Shown here piece by piece: positions 38,623 through 46,420 of a DNA stretch of 64,000 bases (position 1 is its first letter; each line of letters opens with the position of its first letter). The stretch lies in contig NZ_GG688317.1 of the NCBI RefSeq assembly GCF_000156195.1, positions 1 through 64,000 on the forward strand, written 5' to 3'. This DNA comes from Bacteroides finegoldii DSM 17565 (lineage in GTDB: Bacteria; Bacteroidota; Bacteroidia; Bacteroidales; Bacteroidaceae). The position numbers and the translations under genes are program-made. A model generated the notes under the pieces. That model worked only from the letters and a program-made list of their open reading frames with translations, did not search any database and had not been told where the DNA came from.

Positions 38623-39210
38623 TTACCAGTTACTAATAGAAAGCATATTGCAAAAAAGTTTTCTAGCCACTTCGGCTGCCGGTTCTTGTGACAGTAAGTT
38701 GTCTACAACATCAAGTGTAGAGTAGATTATTCTCCCTTTACCATAAGGAATGATTCCCAAAGTAGAACCTAGGCAAAGGGGGGGGGAGTACGATAGGAGC
38801 CTACAATCATTTCATCACCTTCCAAATAGAACCCTAATTTCTTATCTCCCTCGTGCACCAATGCTTGGTAAGGCCCATAGCTGTGTTGGTGGGCAGTCCA
38901 TTAAACAGGGGATGTTCTTTTACGAAGTGAATGCCACCTATCCAATTGCGTCCTACCGAGTAAAATCCTTTATAGACACATCCGGTAGCCTGTGCTATGG
39001 CATCCATCCACGACTCGGCTGATTTGAGGAGTATTAGTGTAGTTCCGTCTTTTTTCACCCTGTCAAGCAAATGCTGTGGTGAGATGCTCGCCGAGTTGGG
39101 AAGTGACCATACTAATTGTACACTGCCCGGAGGAGCATTTTGACTATATTCCACACTTATCTCTATCTCTTGTCCTGCTTCCAATTGGAAAGGACGGGTG
39201 ATATCTGTGA
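38623..39210 (-). pseudogene. C-terminal remnant of a large carbohydrate-active enzyme (GH2-like)
   Basis: Leftward frames read RPFQLEAGQEIEISVEY, then VQLVWSLPNS, IHFVKEHPLFNGLP, then in a shifted frame YQALVHEGDKKLGFYLEGDE, and in a third LGSTLGIIPYGKGRIIYSTL to a stop at 38,623. This resembles the C-terminal part of large secreted Bacteroides glycosidases of the GH2/beta-galactosidase type with a ThuA-like module. The family call is tentative. There are two frameshifts, one of them at a run of nine G (nine C on the coding strand) near 38,780. The 5' end is cut off at about 39,210, beside the tRNA-fragment boundary, so the body of the gene is gone. Confidence 0.6.
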
Positions 39211-39216
39211 GGTTCT

Positions 39217-39263
39217 ACAAACTAAAAGAGACTCTATTCCCTTAGGAATGAGCCTCTTAGTTT
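39217..39263 (-). terminator. hairpin beside the left tRNA fragment
   Basis: ACAAACTAAAAGAG at the left pairs with CTCTTAGTTTGT at the right (one bulge), with inner ATTCC/GGAAT. It directly follows the tRNA 3' half read on the minus strand and is probably the original terminator of the chromosomal tRNA gene. Confidence 0.55.
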
Positions 39264-39306
39264 GTGGACCAGCCTGGGCTTGAATCAGGGACCTCCAGAT
39301 TATGAG
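39264..39306 (-). repeat. left attachment-site repeat: 3' half of a CAU-anticodon tRNA
   Basis: Read on the minus strand, these 43 bp are tRNA positions 32-73 plus one base. They include anticodon loop CTCATAA (anticodon CAU: Met or Ile2), variable loop, T-stem CCTGA with loop TTCAAGC and CCAGG, and the acceptor strand. The 5' half is absent. Compared with the right copy, one base differs and breaks the T-stem (A in place of the near-invariant G53), as expected for a non-functional remnant. Confidence 0.8.
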
Positions 39307-39409
39307 AACGATAAGATGATTTTCTGTGATAGTTCGATTTACTAATCTTAATTAAGTATCAGATAGTTGCGAATTTTACTATCTCCTATAAAACTCACTA
39401 AACACCTCT

Positions 39410-39445
39410 AACTGAAACCGTTTGTTTACGCATTGTTTACGCAGA
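39410..39445. repeat. 36-bp subterminal repeat, left copy
   Basis: This segment contains two tandem copies of TTGTTTACGCA, preceded by AACTGAAACCG. It recurs in the same orientation at 62383-62418 with two differences. Each copy lies just inside one end of the element (103 bp and 47 bp from the tRNA repeats), so these may be integrase or excisionase arm sites. Confidence 0.6.
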
Positions 39446-39527
39446 ATTAGAGGGAATAAAGATTGCTATTTAACTCATTAGGAGTAATGCTAAGTACCCT
39501 CTTTTGTTTTGCATAAAGCATAATGTT

Positions 39528-39554
39528 GTCGCAAATAATTTATAATTTTGCGAC
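39528..39554 (+). promoter_or_regulatory. promoter overlapped by an inverted repeat
   Basis: GTCGCAAA (39528-39535) and TTTGCGAC (39547-39554) are inverted copies, and the right arm overlaps the -7 box TAATTTTG (39543-39550). Such a layout suits autorepression. It serves the broken short gene that follows. Apart from these signals and the subterminal repeat, 39,307-40,050 holds no gene I can support. A 73-aa leftward frame at 39,678-39,899 has no recognisable features. Confidence 0.5.
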
Positions 39555-39566
39555 AAACCCAATGTA

Positions 39567-39668
39567 ATGGCAAGCATAGAAGACCATATTTTGACTGAAG
39601 TCGGGAACCTGTTTTTATCGTATATCTTAGAGATAAGAATTCACCTGGATATGGCAATCTCTCGTTAG
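39567..39668 (+). pseudogene. truncated start of an antitoxin-like gene (DUF6088-like)
   Basis: Only 33 codons remain. The first twelve (MASIEDHILTEV) resemble the start of DUF6088/AbiEi-type proteins common in Bacteroidetes. The reading then departs from the family and stops at 39,666. A complete promoter with an operator-like inverted repeat sits 13 bp upstream, as expected for an autoregulated antitoxin. The match is short and from memory, so the family is tentative, but a severed gene behind an intact promoter is clear. Confidence 0.35.
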
Positions 39669-40050
39669 TCTTTTAGCTCATTCTGTAATCTGCCTAAAAT
39701 ATATAATACTATTTTGCACGATAGAACGATTGTCATAAAACCAATATAAACCTTCTCCCAAGATGTGAATTTTCTTTTCGGTTGACCTAATACTTTTCTC
39801 AAATGTTCCATTGTATTCAAAATTTAAGTTAGGGACAAAGATGGTCAACACAGCATTCCTTTTGCAGGAATACTGAGGCAAAGACACAGACAAGGTCAAA
39901 GTCTAAGACCGGATGTTTTTATAGCTGCAAACATCCGCCGTTTGTTAGTTAGACATTCCAATTCTAATTCCAATTAAATGCAAGCGACAATCTCTGCCCC
40001 ATCAAAGCCGTGATTAGCATCCATTGAGATGTAAGTTCGCGACACCTTTT

Positions 40051-40940
40051 TTATGCTTCAAGCCGACTTAGTTGCTCATAAGTGTTTTGTAAGGCTTCCG
40101 GTACATTGATTTTCAATTTAGAAATGCGTTCCAGCTCTTTCAGTTGCCATTCTTTGTATTGAGTGTAAAGTGTCATGTGGCATTGTTTTTCACTTTCCAG
40201 TTCCTGCTTGAACCGATGCGTATTTTCTAGAATCTGTTTCTCGGCTTGTTTTTTGATAGCAAACTTCATTTTATTCAGCTCCCGTTCATTCTGACGATGC
40301 CATTTTTGGAGTTACGAAAACACATCTTCTACTTTTTGCGGGTCAACGGAAGGAATGTGAGTGTAAATCAACGTGTCTTTTCCATTTCCTTCGGTGCTGT
40401 AAGGTTTCATGATTCTGTTTTGGAGTTCTTCACGGGCTAAAGAGAATTGGCCTCCGGGATGGATATATTTCTCAATAGTAGCAGCTACGGCTTCCAATTG
40501 CAGATAGCGGTTACGCTCTTTGATATTCATCTGAGCGATGATATCCACTTCCGTCGTTTCTTTCGGATAGGATGGGCTAGAAGGTATTTCGACTCCCTGA
40601 AGCGTACACCATTCTTCAAACATAAAGTTTGCTACCTGTTTCAATTCCTTGTCTTTAGCTTTGACTGCTTCCCTTATCCAAGCGCAAAAGTGTTCATTGA
40701 GACTATGTCTTTCAAAAGAGGACGAACCAGACTCAGCATATCTTCGTCATAACCCACACAGACGGTCTTCCCCGATTCGGAAGTTGAGCCTACAATATCG
40801 ACTTTCGTAGTCACAAAGGTCATGTTTTTCAACTTTGCTTCATTCTCGGCCATGACCTCTTGCGCCAAATCAGCCAAATGCGATGCCGATGTGGAAGTCA
40901 GCCCATGCTCACTGAAAAATACTTCACTTACTTTTTCCAT
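40051..40940 (-). pseudogene. broken Bacteroides accessory gene of unknown function
   Basis: Three consecutive leftward pieces form one protein of about 295 aa. It starts at 40,940 (MEKVSEVFFSEHGLTSTSAS) and shifts frame at about 40,680, where MNTFALG ends but a neighbouring frame continues CAWIREAVKAKDKEL. It meets an in-frame TAA at about 40,312 (EDVFS, stop, LQKWHRQNE) and ends ERISKLKINVPEALQNTYEQ at 40,051. I recognise the type as a recurrent hypothetical protein of Bacteroides with a coiled-coil tail, without known function. One frameshift plus one nonsense mutation make it a pseudogene. It follows the small membrane protein gene in the same direction. Confidence 0.65.
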
Positions 40941-40952
40941 ATTATATTCGAT

Positions 40953-41069
40953 TTATATCCTTATCCATCGTTCTTCCGACATTCCTCCACCAAGCGAGAC
41001 AAGCAGGAGAAGCATTATGGCAGAAATAATATATATCCAAATGAACATGACAATCTGCTCTCGTTTCAT
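40953..41069 (-). CDS. 38-aa single-pass membrane protein
   Basis: This very short gene begins with the ATG in ATGA, which also contains the stop of the preceding DUF6557-like gene, a 4-bp overlap that implies coupled translation. The product has a basic N-terminus (MKREQ), one hydrophobic helix (IVMFIWIYIISAIMLLLLV, about residues 6-24) and a charged tail. No family recognised. Overlap and composition are the evidence that it is real; small hydrophobic partners are frequent in toxin or membrane-stress modules, but nothing proves that here. Confidence 0.5.
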   Translation of the reverse strand: MKREQIVMFIWIYIISAIMLLLLVSLGGGMSEERWIRI

Positions 41070-41509
41070 TTCGTTCCTCCATGAAATGTTCTTTCCATAC
41101 TCTTTCGTGCAATCTCTTCCGTCCCGCCAAAGTAAGTAATTTCCCACAGCAAGCCTGCAACAAGCTCTTGAGGCGTAATCACAATATCTTTCTCCACCAC
41201 CACTTCCATGCCCGCTATTTCCGACCATAACGGATAACAGGCCATAGGGCAATCTAGATGGTTGTCTACCTTGTCATAAACCGAACAGTTCATGTCAATC
41301 ATCGGGCTACAGGTTTCCCAACGATATCCTAAGCGAATGTAATATTGGGATGATTTTGCTTCCAACGCTTGGACGTTCTGATAAATTCTTTCCCATTTGT
41401 CCAAATCGAGATGTTCGACCAGTTTCGGTTCGTTGGTCTGCCATAAATTTAGGAATGCCGGTCTGATTTCGGCAAAACTGAATTGCGAAAAAAGTTCCTT
41501 GAATGTCAT
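41066..41509 (-). CDS. DUF6557-like protein, short form
   Basis: This protein of about 147 aa begins MTFKELFSQFSFAEIRPAFLN. It is a paralogue of the product at 43,363 (MTLKELLTQVGFDELLPHL): both share the N-terminal helix and the GLLWEITYFG / CLWEITYWGF segment near the end. It lacks the basic C-terminal half (NRSKRKREYRQDKRE) found beyond 43,893. No enzymatic motif is visible and the function is unknown. The start at 41,509 is chosen because it aligns with the paralogue's first residue; the longer frame upstream is unlike protein. It is coupled to the small membrane protein gene. Confidence 0.65.
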   Translation of the reverse strand: MTFKELFSQFSFAEIRPAFLNLWQTNEPKLVEHLDLDKWERIYQNVQALEAKSSQYYIRLGYRWETCSPMIDMNCSVYDKVDNHLDCPMACYPLWSEIAGMEVVVEKDIVITPQELVAGLLWEITYFGGTEEIARKSMERTFHGGTK

Positions 41510-41754
41510 AGTGCCTATTTTAGAGCAATAAATTCCCTCAACCCACCCTCGTCTTTCCTTCCAAACAATCGGTACAAGGTAATGCAGAATAATCTTCCCC
41601 CAGAGGCCGTGTACGCTATGCGTTTGTACACCGTGCCGGAGATGCGCGGTAATAACCATGCTTCTACCAGCTGCCACCTTGGTTTGTTGCCCCTGCCATG
41701 CGATAAGGAAGTGCCGCCATTGTCTGTTACAAAGAAGGACTATACCTTATTATG

Positions 41755-42204
41755 TCAAATTAAATCTACCGACCAGTTCAGGCTTTGTAGCTTCATATCC
41801 AAGTTTCGGAGCTGTTTGGGATAGTTGTCCGTAACCTTTCTTAATTTACCCACGTCCACCATGTGAATATATTTTATCTCCTGTCGCCCGTAACGGTCAT
41901 TTTCAACAACGTGTTTCAAGAGGTCGCGCATTACCGTCAGACGCAACTTCAATGTGTCTTTGCGGGCAATCATTTGGATGAGAGTTTCTCCCTCGTACAC
42001 GGTTTGCATGTTGGTGCGGTTAATCCGATAAACAATCACCTCGAATTGCAAAAGGCATTCATCCAATTCTTTATACAATTCATTCACGTTCTCAGAAGGT
42101 TGCTCACCTTCCTGCACCTTAGCACTGTATTTCAGCCGACTCTTCAATTGGTCGATTCTGTTTTGCAGGTCGGTGTGGATGCTTAATGCTTCTGCCAGTT
42201 TCAT
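41755..42204 (-). CDS. DIP1984-like protein
   Basis: This helical protein of about 149 aa resembles the DIP1984 family: MKLAEALSIHTDLQNRIDQLKSRL, DECLLQFEVIVYRINRTNMQT, RKDTLKLRLTVMRDLL and ending LDMKLQSLNWSVDL. The family is widespread, small and of unknown function, although some members were once named septicolysin. The start at 42,204 matches the family N-terminus; the upstream in-frame stretch does not look coding. It is divergent from the DprA-like gene, with 209 bp between. Complete and of normal length. Confidence 0.75.
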   Translation of the reverse strand: MKLAEALSIHTDLQNRIDQLKSRLKYSAKVQEGEQPSENVNELYKELDECLLQFEVIVYRINRTNMQTVYEGETLIQMIARKDTLKLRLTVMRDLLKHVVENDRYGRQEIKYIHMVDVGKLRKVTDNYPKQLRNLDMKLQSLNWSVDLI

Positions 42205-42413
42205 TCTATGTCTCCTATTTGGTTTGATGATGCAAAGTTCCGTCATCAAAGTGCCAAATCGCAGCACAAGGCGAAGATATTTTGTATTTCCATTATAAAT
42301 TTTCGAACCACATGTAGAGTAATGCAAACGAAAGCAGACGGAAAAATAATCTGCCTATGCTCCAATTCGGCACATCGAAATGTTTCCTTTGCCACAAAAT
42401 AAAATACCATCTT

Positions 42414-43343
42414 ATGAAAAATAGAGAAGATTGGAAAGAGGTTGTCAAAAAGAGGCAAAATAAAATGGAGGCGTGGAGGCTTTCTTTTCTTTCAGTAGAA
42501 GAATTATTATGCCTGCAGTTGCTAGGTTATTCTTCCAAGCAACTATATGAAAACGTGGAAAGCGAAAGATATTCACTGAAAGAAACGGCTTCCATGTCCA
42601 TCCGCGAACTCGACAAGGCAAAACGAATATTGGACAGGCAGACAAAAGCAGGAGTGATTACCATCCCTTATAATGACGAAGCGTATCCTCATCACTTCCG
42701 CAATTTATGCAGAGATGCACCGTTGCTCATCCACGTGCTGGGGAATAAGGATTTACTCAACCGTGAGGATAATGTAGCCATTATTGGTGCACGCGCAGCA
42801 GACAAGGAAGGCCTGAACATGGCCTACGAGTTTGCTGAACAGATGGGCAAGCAAGGACATATCGTCATCAGCGGCTTGGCTTTGGGTTGCGATACGGCCG
42901 CCCACCAGGGCTGCCTCGATGCGGGCGGACAGACAATAGCAGTGGTGGCCTCGGGCTTGGACATCACGCATCCCAAGGTGAACAAGTCGTTACAGGATGA
43001 AATAATCGCCAAGGGCGGAACCATCCTGTCCGAACATCCTTTCGGCGTGAAAGCCAACCCCACGAGATTAGTGGCGCGTTGCCGTATGCAGGTCGTTTTG
43101 ACCCAATCGGTCATTGTGGCCCAATGTCCCATCATCAGCGGCACGATGTATGCCGTGCGTTTCGCCCAGGAATATAACGGAGTCCCCTTTGGATGGGAAA
43201 ACAATGTTTATTCTGTCCAGTATGATACGCAGAATGAACTGAACTCAGGCAACAAGTTCCTGCTCGATTATAACTTGGCTCTGCCCATTAGACTTGGGCA
43301 GGAGATAACATTAGACTTAGATAATAAAATTGTTATAGCATAA
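42414..43343 (+). CDS. divergent DprA/Smf-like (SLOG fold) protein
   Basis: This protein of about 309 aa has the Rossmann-like DprA core: VAIIGARAADKEGLNMAYEFAEQMG, IVISGLALGCDTAAHQGCLDAGG, TIAVVASGLDITHPKVNKSL and GGTILSEHPFG. An N-terminal helical part (about 1-90) precedes it. Canonical DprA loads RecA on incoming single-stranded DNA. Here the usual FPxRNRI segment is replaced by RLVARCRMQVVL, and the C-terminal winged helix is absent. It is therefore not the housekeeping copy. DprA/SLOG proteins on mobile elements have been linked to nucleotide sensing and defence; that role here is inference. It is followed after 19 bp by the DUF6557-like gene, probably one operon. Confidence 0.8.
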   Translation: MKNREDWKEVVKKRQNKMEAWRLSFLSVEELLCLQLLGYSSKQLYENVESERYSLKETASMSIRELDKAKRILDRQTKAGVITIPYNDEAYPHHFRNLCRDAPLLIHVLGNKDLLNREDNVAIIGARAADKEGLNMAYEFAEQMGKQGHIVISGLALGCDTAAHQGCLDAGGQTIAVVASGLDITHPKVNKSLQDEIIAKGGTILSEHPFGVKANPTRLVARCRMQVVLTQSVIVAQCPIISGTMYAVRFAQEYNGVPFGWENNVYSVQYDTQNELNSGNKFLLDYNLALPIRLGQEITLDLDNKIVIA

Positions 43344-43362
43344 CACTCTATTATAAATAATT

Positions 43363-43896
43363 ATGACACTAAAAGAATTACTAACGCAAGTCGGCTTCGA
43401 CGAACTTCTTCCGCATCTGAAAAGACACGAACCGGAGCATCTTGACAATCTCTACGCCTTCCGCGAGGCATACGACATCCTTCGTAACATGGAACCTGCA
43501 AATAATTTTGAAGGTAAAATCTTTGTAGAATGGCATGGCGGAGAATGGGAAGATGAAGAAAAATGGATTGGCGTAGGCCCGATGCACGACTGTACTTGGG
43601 AAGAAGATTTGGCCAAAGAAATTGTCGTGGCGGACGATGTGCATATTTCCAAAATAGAAATCGCTATGCACTGTCTATGGGAAATCACTTATTGGGGATT
43701 CTCACCTGACGAAAGAGAAGAAACATGGCAAAGAAAATTTGGGCCAAAGGTTTTGAATAATAAGTATGAAGTTGCTTTGGATAAACTGGAGGAAAGCATC
43801 TGGCGGCATCAAACTCCACGCCGACTACGCAGCAAGGGGAAGGACGGCGTTATGTTACGTGGACAAACGCGCGCGATTTCTTTAATAATTGCATGA
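43363..43896 (+). CDS. DUF6557-like protein, N-terminal part of a split gene
   Basis: This 177-aa product starts MTLKELLTQVGFDELLPHL and includes EEKWIGVGPMHDCTWEEDLA and CLWEITYWGFSPDERE. Up to about residue 165 (HQTPRRLRSKGKDG) it reads like the family. The final residues are out of character. A neighbouring frame continues RYVTWTNARDFFNNCMNRSK directly into the next gene, so the pair probably descends from one protein of about 320 aa broken by a single-base shift near 43,850. The stop (43894-43896) overlaps the next start as ATGA. Either the split is a recent lesion or the two halves are translated by coupling or frameshifting. Confidence 0.65.
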   Translation: MTLKELLTQVGFDELLPHLKRHEPEHLDNLYAFREAYDILRNMEPANNFEGKIFVEWHGGEWEDEEKWIGVGPMHDCTWEEDLAKEIVVADDVHISKIEIAMHCLWEITYWGFSPDEREETWQRKFGPKVLNNKYEVALDKLEESIWRHQTPRRLRSKGKDGVMLRGQTRAISLIIA

Positions 43897-44333
43897 ACCG
43901 CTCAAAACGAAAGCGAGAATACCGTCAAGACAAACGGGAAGAATATCTGCGCAAAATGGCCGCACGAGAGAATTTGGTAAGGACACTTTCTGCCGAAGGG
44001 AGCAGTTTCCGGCGAAACGATGTGGAGTTTCTACTCAATGTCCAATACGGCAGACAGTATGATTACCTCTCAGAGACGCAAAATACCAATTCGCGCCTCA
44101 CCTACATTTTGGAGTCAATGACCCAATATCAGCTGCTCGACCTTACGAAGTATGACAGTGCCGTTATCTTCATCCGTTGTCCTTCTCACTGCCCGCTGGA
44201 TGAAACGGAGCTTGAGGCCTTCCGTAAATCCGTGATGCAACATCTTGGATACACAAACATGTTGTTCGGTACGCAGACAGAAAATTATGAAAAAGAGGAA
44301 GTAAAGGTTACGCTGTTATTGAACAAGAAATAA
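43893..44333 (+). CDS. C-terminal part of the split DUF6557-like gene
   Basis: This 146-aa product begins MNRSKRKREYRQDKREEYL, a strongly basic segment, followed by a domain with FRRNDVEFLLNVQYGRQYDY and SRLTYILESMTQYQLLDL and ending in short beta-like strands (EEVKVTLLLNKK). It overlaps the preceding gene by 4 bp. The same reading frame extends upstream without a stop for about 12 codons, into what looks like the missing linker, which supports a single ancestral gene. The basic region suggests nucleic-acid contact. No known catalytic motif. A strong hairpin terminator follows at once. Confidence 0.6.
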   Translation: MNRSKRKREYRQDKREEYLRKMAARENLVRTLSAEGSSFRRNDVEFLLNVQYGRQYDYLSETQNTNSRLTYILESMTQYQLLDLTKYDSAVIFIRCPSHCPLDETELEAFRKSVMQHLGYTNMLFGTQTENYEKEEVKVTLLLNKK

Positions 44334-44336
44334 GTT

Positions 44337-44374
44337 TAAGACAGGGACGCCAATATACCGGTGTCCCTGTCTTA
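44337..44374. terminator. terminator of the DprA-like/DUF6557 operon
   Basis: TAAGACAGGGACGCC (44337-44351) pairs with GGTGTCCCTGTCTTA (44360-44374), a 15-bp stem with one G-T pair. It lies 4 bp after the rightward gene and 30 bp before the end of the leftward gene, so it may serve both. Confidence 0.75.
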
Positions 44375-44403
44375 TCTTAGGGTTATTGCCGATAATGTTT
44401 GTT

Positions 44404-45147
44404 TTACTCCCACCACTCCCTCATCTTGTAAAGACGTATTCGGTAATATAGCCGCTCCATCTTGCGGACATATATCTTCTCGCCATAATAGTACTTGTCG
44501 GGAAGACCGTCTTCTTCATCACTTGGTGCAGGCGCTTCTTCATAAGCGTCCACTAGAGTGGAAGGAACTATATCCTTTACATTTCTGGTATTCATTCGTT
44601 CAATCTGTTGCCGGGAGATGTGCAGGCCATCGCCTTTGATATGTTGCAGCAGGCTGATGCAAATATCTATCCAGCGGTTGAAGCCGAAGTTACCATTCTC
44701 GTCCGCTATCAAAGAATGTGAGAAGTAAGCCCTCATACAACGCAATTTGGCACACTCCAAAGCATACAGATATTGCCAGTCGTATTGTGGGGCATGGGCG
44801 GCGTGTTCCGCTAACTCGTCGATGAGTGGTTGCAGGTATTCTTTCTTCCATTCGCTGAAACGCTTGCGGTGATACCACAAGCCACGTTCATAACTTGCGG
44901 TAAGCATTTTTTCGAAGCTTCTTTCTTCTTCCGTAGACTTATGCCCGTTGCTACAGTGGTATGTGTTCCATTCAGAAAATACCGTCACCCATTGTTCGAA
45001 TTCCTCGTCAGATTGCAGTTCCTTCGGTATGCGCATTCTGCGTTTCAACAAGTCCTTTTTCTCTTTTTCTGAAAGATGGGAAACATCGGCCAACGGATAA
45101 TCATAATTGTTATGCTTCAGTCCTATCAATTCTTGGGGTTTACTCAT
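44404..45147 (-). CDS. unknown 247-aa protein of the rtcB operon
   Basis: I do not recognise a family. The protein is soluble, mostly helical and charged. It contains SEKEKKDLLKRRMRIPKELQSDEEFEQW, a Trp/Tyr-rich middle (ERGLWYHRKRFSEWKKEYLQPLIDEL, QYDWQYLYALECAKLRCM) and an acidic stretch (EEAPAPSDEEDGLPD, about residues 205-219) before a basic C-terminus (KMERLYYRIRLYKMREWWE). It lies 1 bp after rtcB and is certainly co-transcribed with it, so a role as RtcB partner is plausible. No signal peptide or transmembrane helix. Confidence 0.7.
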   Translation of the reverse strand: MSKPQELIGLKHNNYDYPLADVSHLSEKEKKDLLKRRMRIPKELQSDEEFEQWVTVFSEWNTYHCSNGHKSTEEERSFEKMLTASYERGLWYHRKRFSEWKKEYLQPLIDELAEHAAHAPQYDWQYLYALECAKLRCMRAYFSHSLIADENGNFGFNRWIDICISLLQHIKGDGLHISRQQIERMNTRNVKDIVPSTLVDAYEEAPAPSDEEDGLPDKYYYGEKIYVRKMERLYYRIRLYKMREWWE

Positions 45148-45148
45148 A

Positions 45149-46414
45149 TCATTCTGCTGCTTTGAAGTTATACACAGGCTTTATCACATTCACAATGCTC
45201 ACCGTGTCGCGGATATTTCCGATGATTTCATCCTTCGGCTTGTACACCATGGGTGACTCATCCTTGGTGTCTTCCGACAAACTTTCGCTGTATATGCCCA
45301 GCATAGAAGCACGGTAATCATCCATGGAGATGCTTTTGAAGGCCTGACTCCGGCTCATGACGCGTCCGGCGCCGTGCGGGGCCGAGCAGTTCCACTCCGC
45401 ATTGCCCTTGCCGATGCAGATAAGCGACCCGTCGCGCATGTTTAGCGGGATGATGCACTTCTGTCCTTCATAGGCGGCTATCGCCCCCTTGCGGATGATG
45501 TTGTCGTCGCCTATGTAGTTATGCACACTTTCAAATGCTAAATCATTTTGCATCAATTTGACATAGCCTTGAGAAATGAAGTAATCCATGATAAGATGGG
45601 CAATCAGACTACGGTTCATCTTGGCCCAATGCTGGCAGAGACGCATATCATGCAGGTAATCTTCACGATAAGCACCTTCCAGATAGGATAGATCGGGCGG
45701 TATAGTTGGCTTGCGCATTTTGAATGAATTGTGCAGTTGGCGTATGGCATCCTGCAACGCATTCTTACGTCCCGTCGCTTTGTATTCGGCAATCATGCGG
45801 TTTTGTTCTTCCATCAGTTCGGCCCATCCAAACTGGCACTTTACGGCTAACTTCTGATAAATTTGCGCCACCTGTTTCCCCAAGTTGCGGCTTCCGGTGT
45901 GAACAACCAAGTAGCTTATGCCGCATTCGTCTTTATCCAACTCAATGAAATGATTTCCTCCGCCCAGCGAACCGATGGAGGCGTTCAAGCGTTTAGTTCC
46001 CTTCAGTTCGCGATAGCAGCGCAACTGCTTGATGATATCTTTGGCTGCGCGATATACATCCATATACTTTTGCGGGAGCGGCGCATAATTGCAGTCTCGG
46101 TAATTGCGACCGGACGGTATGTAGTGAAGAATAAACTCGTTGAAAGTATGATAGTCTATGTCACCCACGCAGACAAACGGTTGCACCAAGATGCCACAAC
46201 CTATGTCCACACCGACAATATTGGGAATCACCTTATCGCCTAAATCTCCCGTAAAGCCAATGACGCAGCCTGCTCCGGCATGGACATCGGGCATAATGCG
46301 GATTTTACACTTGCTGAACACATCGATGGACAGCAATTCCTTGATTTGCTCGCGGGCGCTGTCTTCGATGTGGTTAGTATAAATTTTTACGTTATAGTTC
46401 TCTATCGTTTTCAT
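45149..46414 (-). CDS. rtcB: RtcB-family RNA ligase
   Basis: This 421-aa GTP-dependent ligase joins RNA ends with 2',3'-cyclic phosphate or 3'-phosphate to 5'-OH, the ends made by many RNases and toxins. Metal-site motifs are present: MPDVHAGAGC, VGVDIGCG, GGGNHFIEL and VVHTGSRNLG. The guanylylated His lies in CSAPHGAGRVMSRSQA (about residues 340-355). Length is normal for the shorter bacterial form. It stands in a three-gene leftward operon between a repeat protein (6 bp upstream) and an unknown protein (1 bp downstream). No archease or RtcA gene is present. Its place on a mobile element beside a WYL-led nuclease operon suggests repair of damage from RNA-cutting toxins or anti-phage nucleases. 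Confidence 0.92.
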   Translation of the reverse strand: MKTIENYNVKIYTNHIEDSAREQIKELLSIDVFSKCKIRIMPDVHAGAGCVIGFTGDLGDKVIPNIVGVDIGCGILVQPFVCVGDIDYHTFNEFILHYIPSGRNYRDCNYAPLPQKYMDVYRAAKDIIKQLRCYRELKGTKRLNASIGSLGGGNHFIELDKDECGISYLVVHTGSRNLGKQVAQIYQKLAVKCQFGWAELMEEQNRMIAEYKATGRKNALQDAIRQLHNSFKMRKPTIPPDLSYLEGAYREDYLHDMRLCQHWAKMNRSLIAHLIMDYFISQGYVKLMQNDLAFESVHNYIGDDNIIRKGAIAAYEGQKCIIPLNMRDGSLICIGKGNAEWNCSAPHGAGRVMSRSQAFKSISMDDYRASMLGIYSESLSEDTKDESPMVYKPKDEIIGNIRDTVSIVNVIKPVYNFKAAE

Positions 46415-46420
46415 TTTGCT

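Noticed and set aside
39264..39306. functional tRNA gene
   Set aside because: Only positions 32-73 are present and the T-stem is mismatched; the same holds for the missing 5' half at 62,466.
39678..39899. 73-aa leftward frame near the left end of the element
   Set aside because: No recognisable family, no ribosome site I can see and no partner gene; it cannot be separated from chance.
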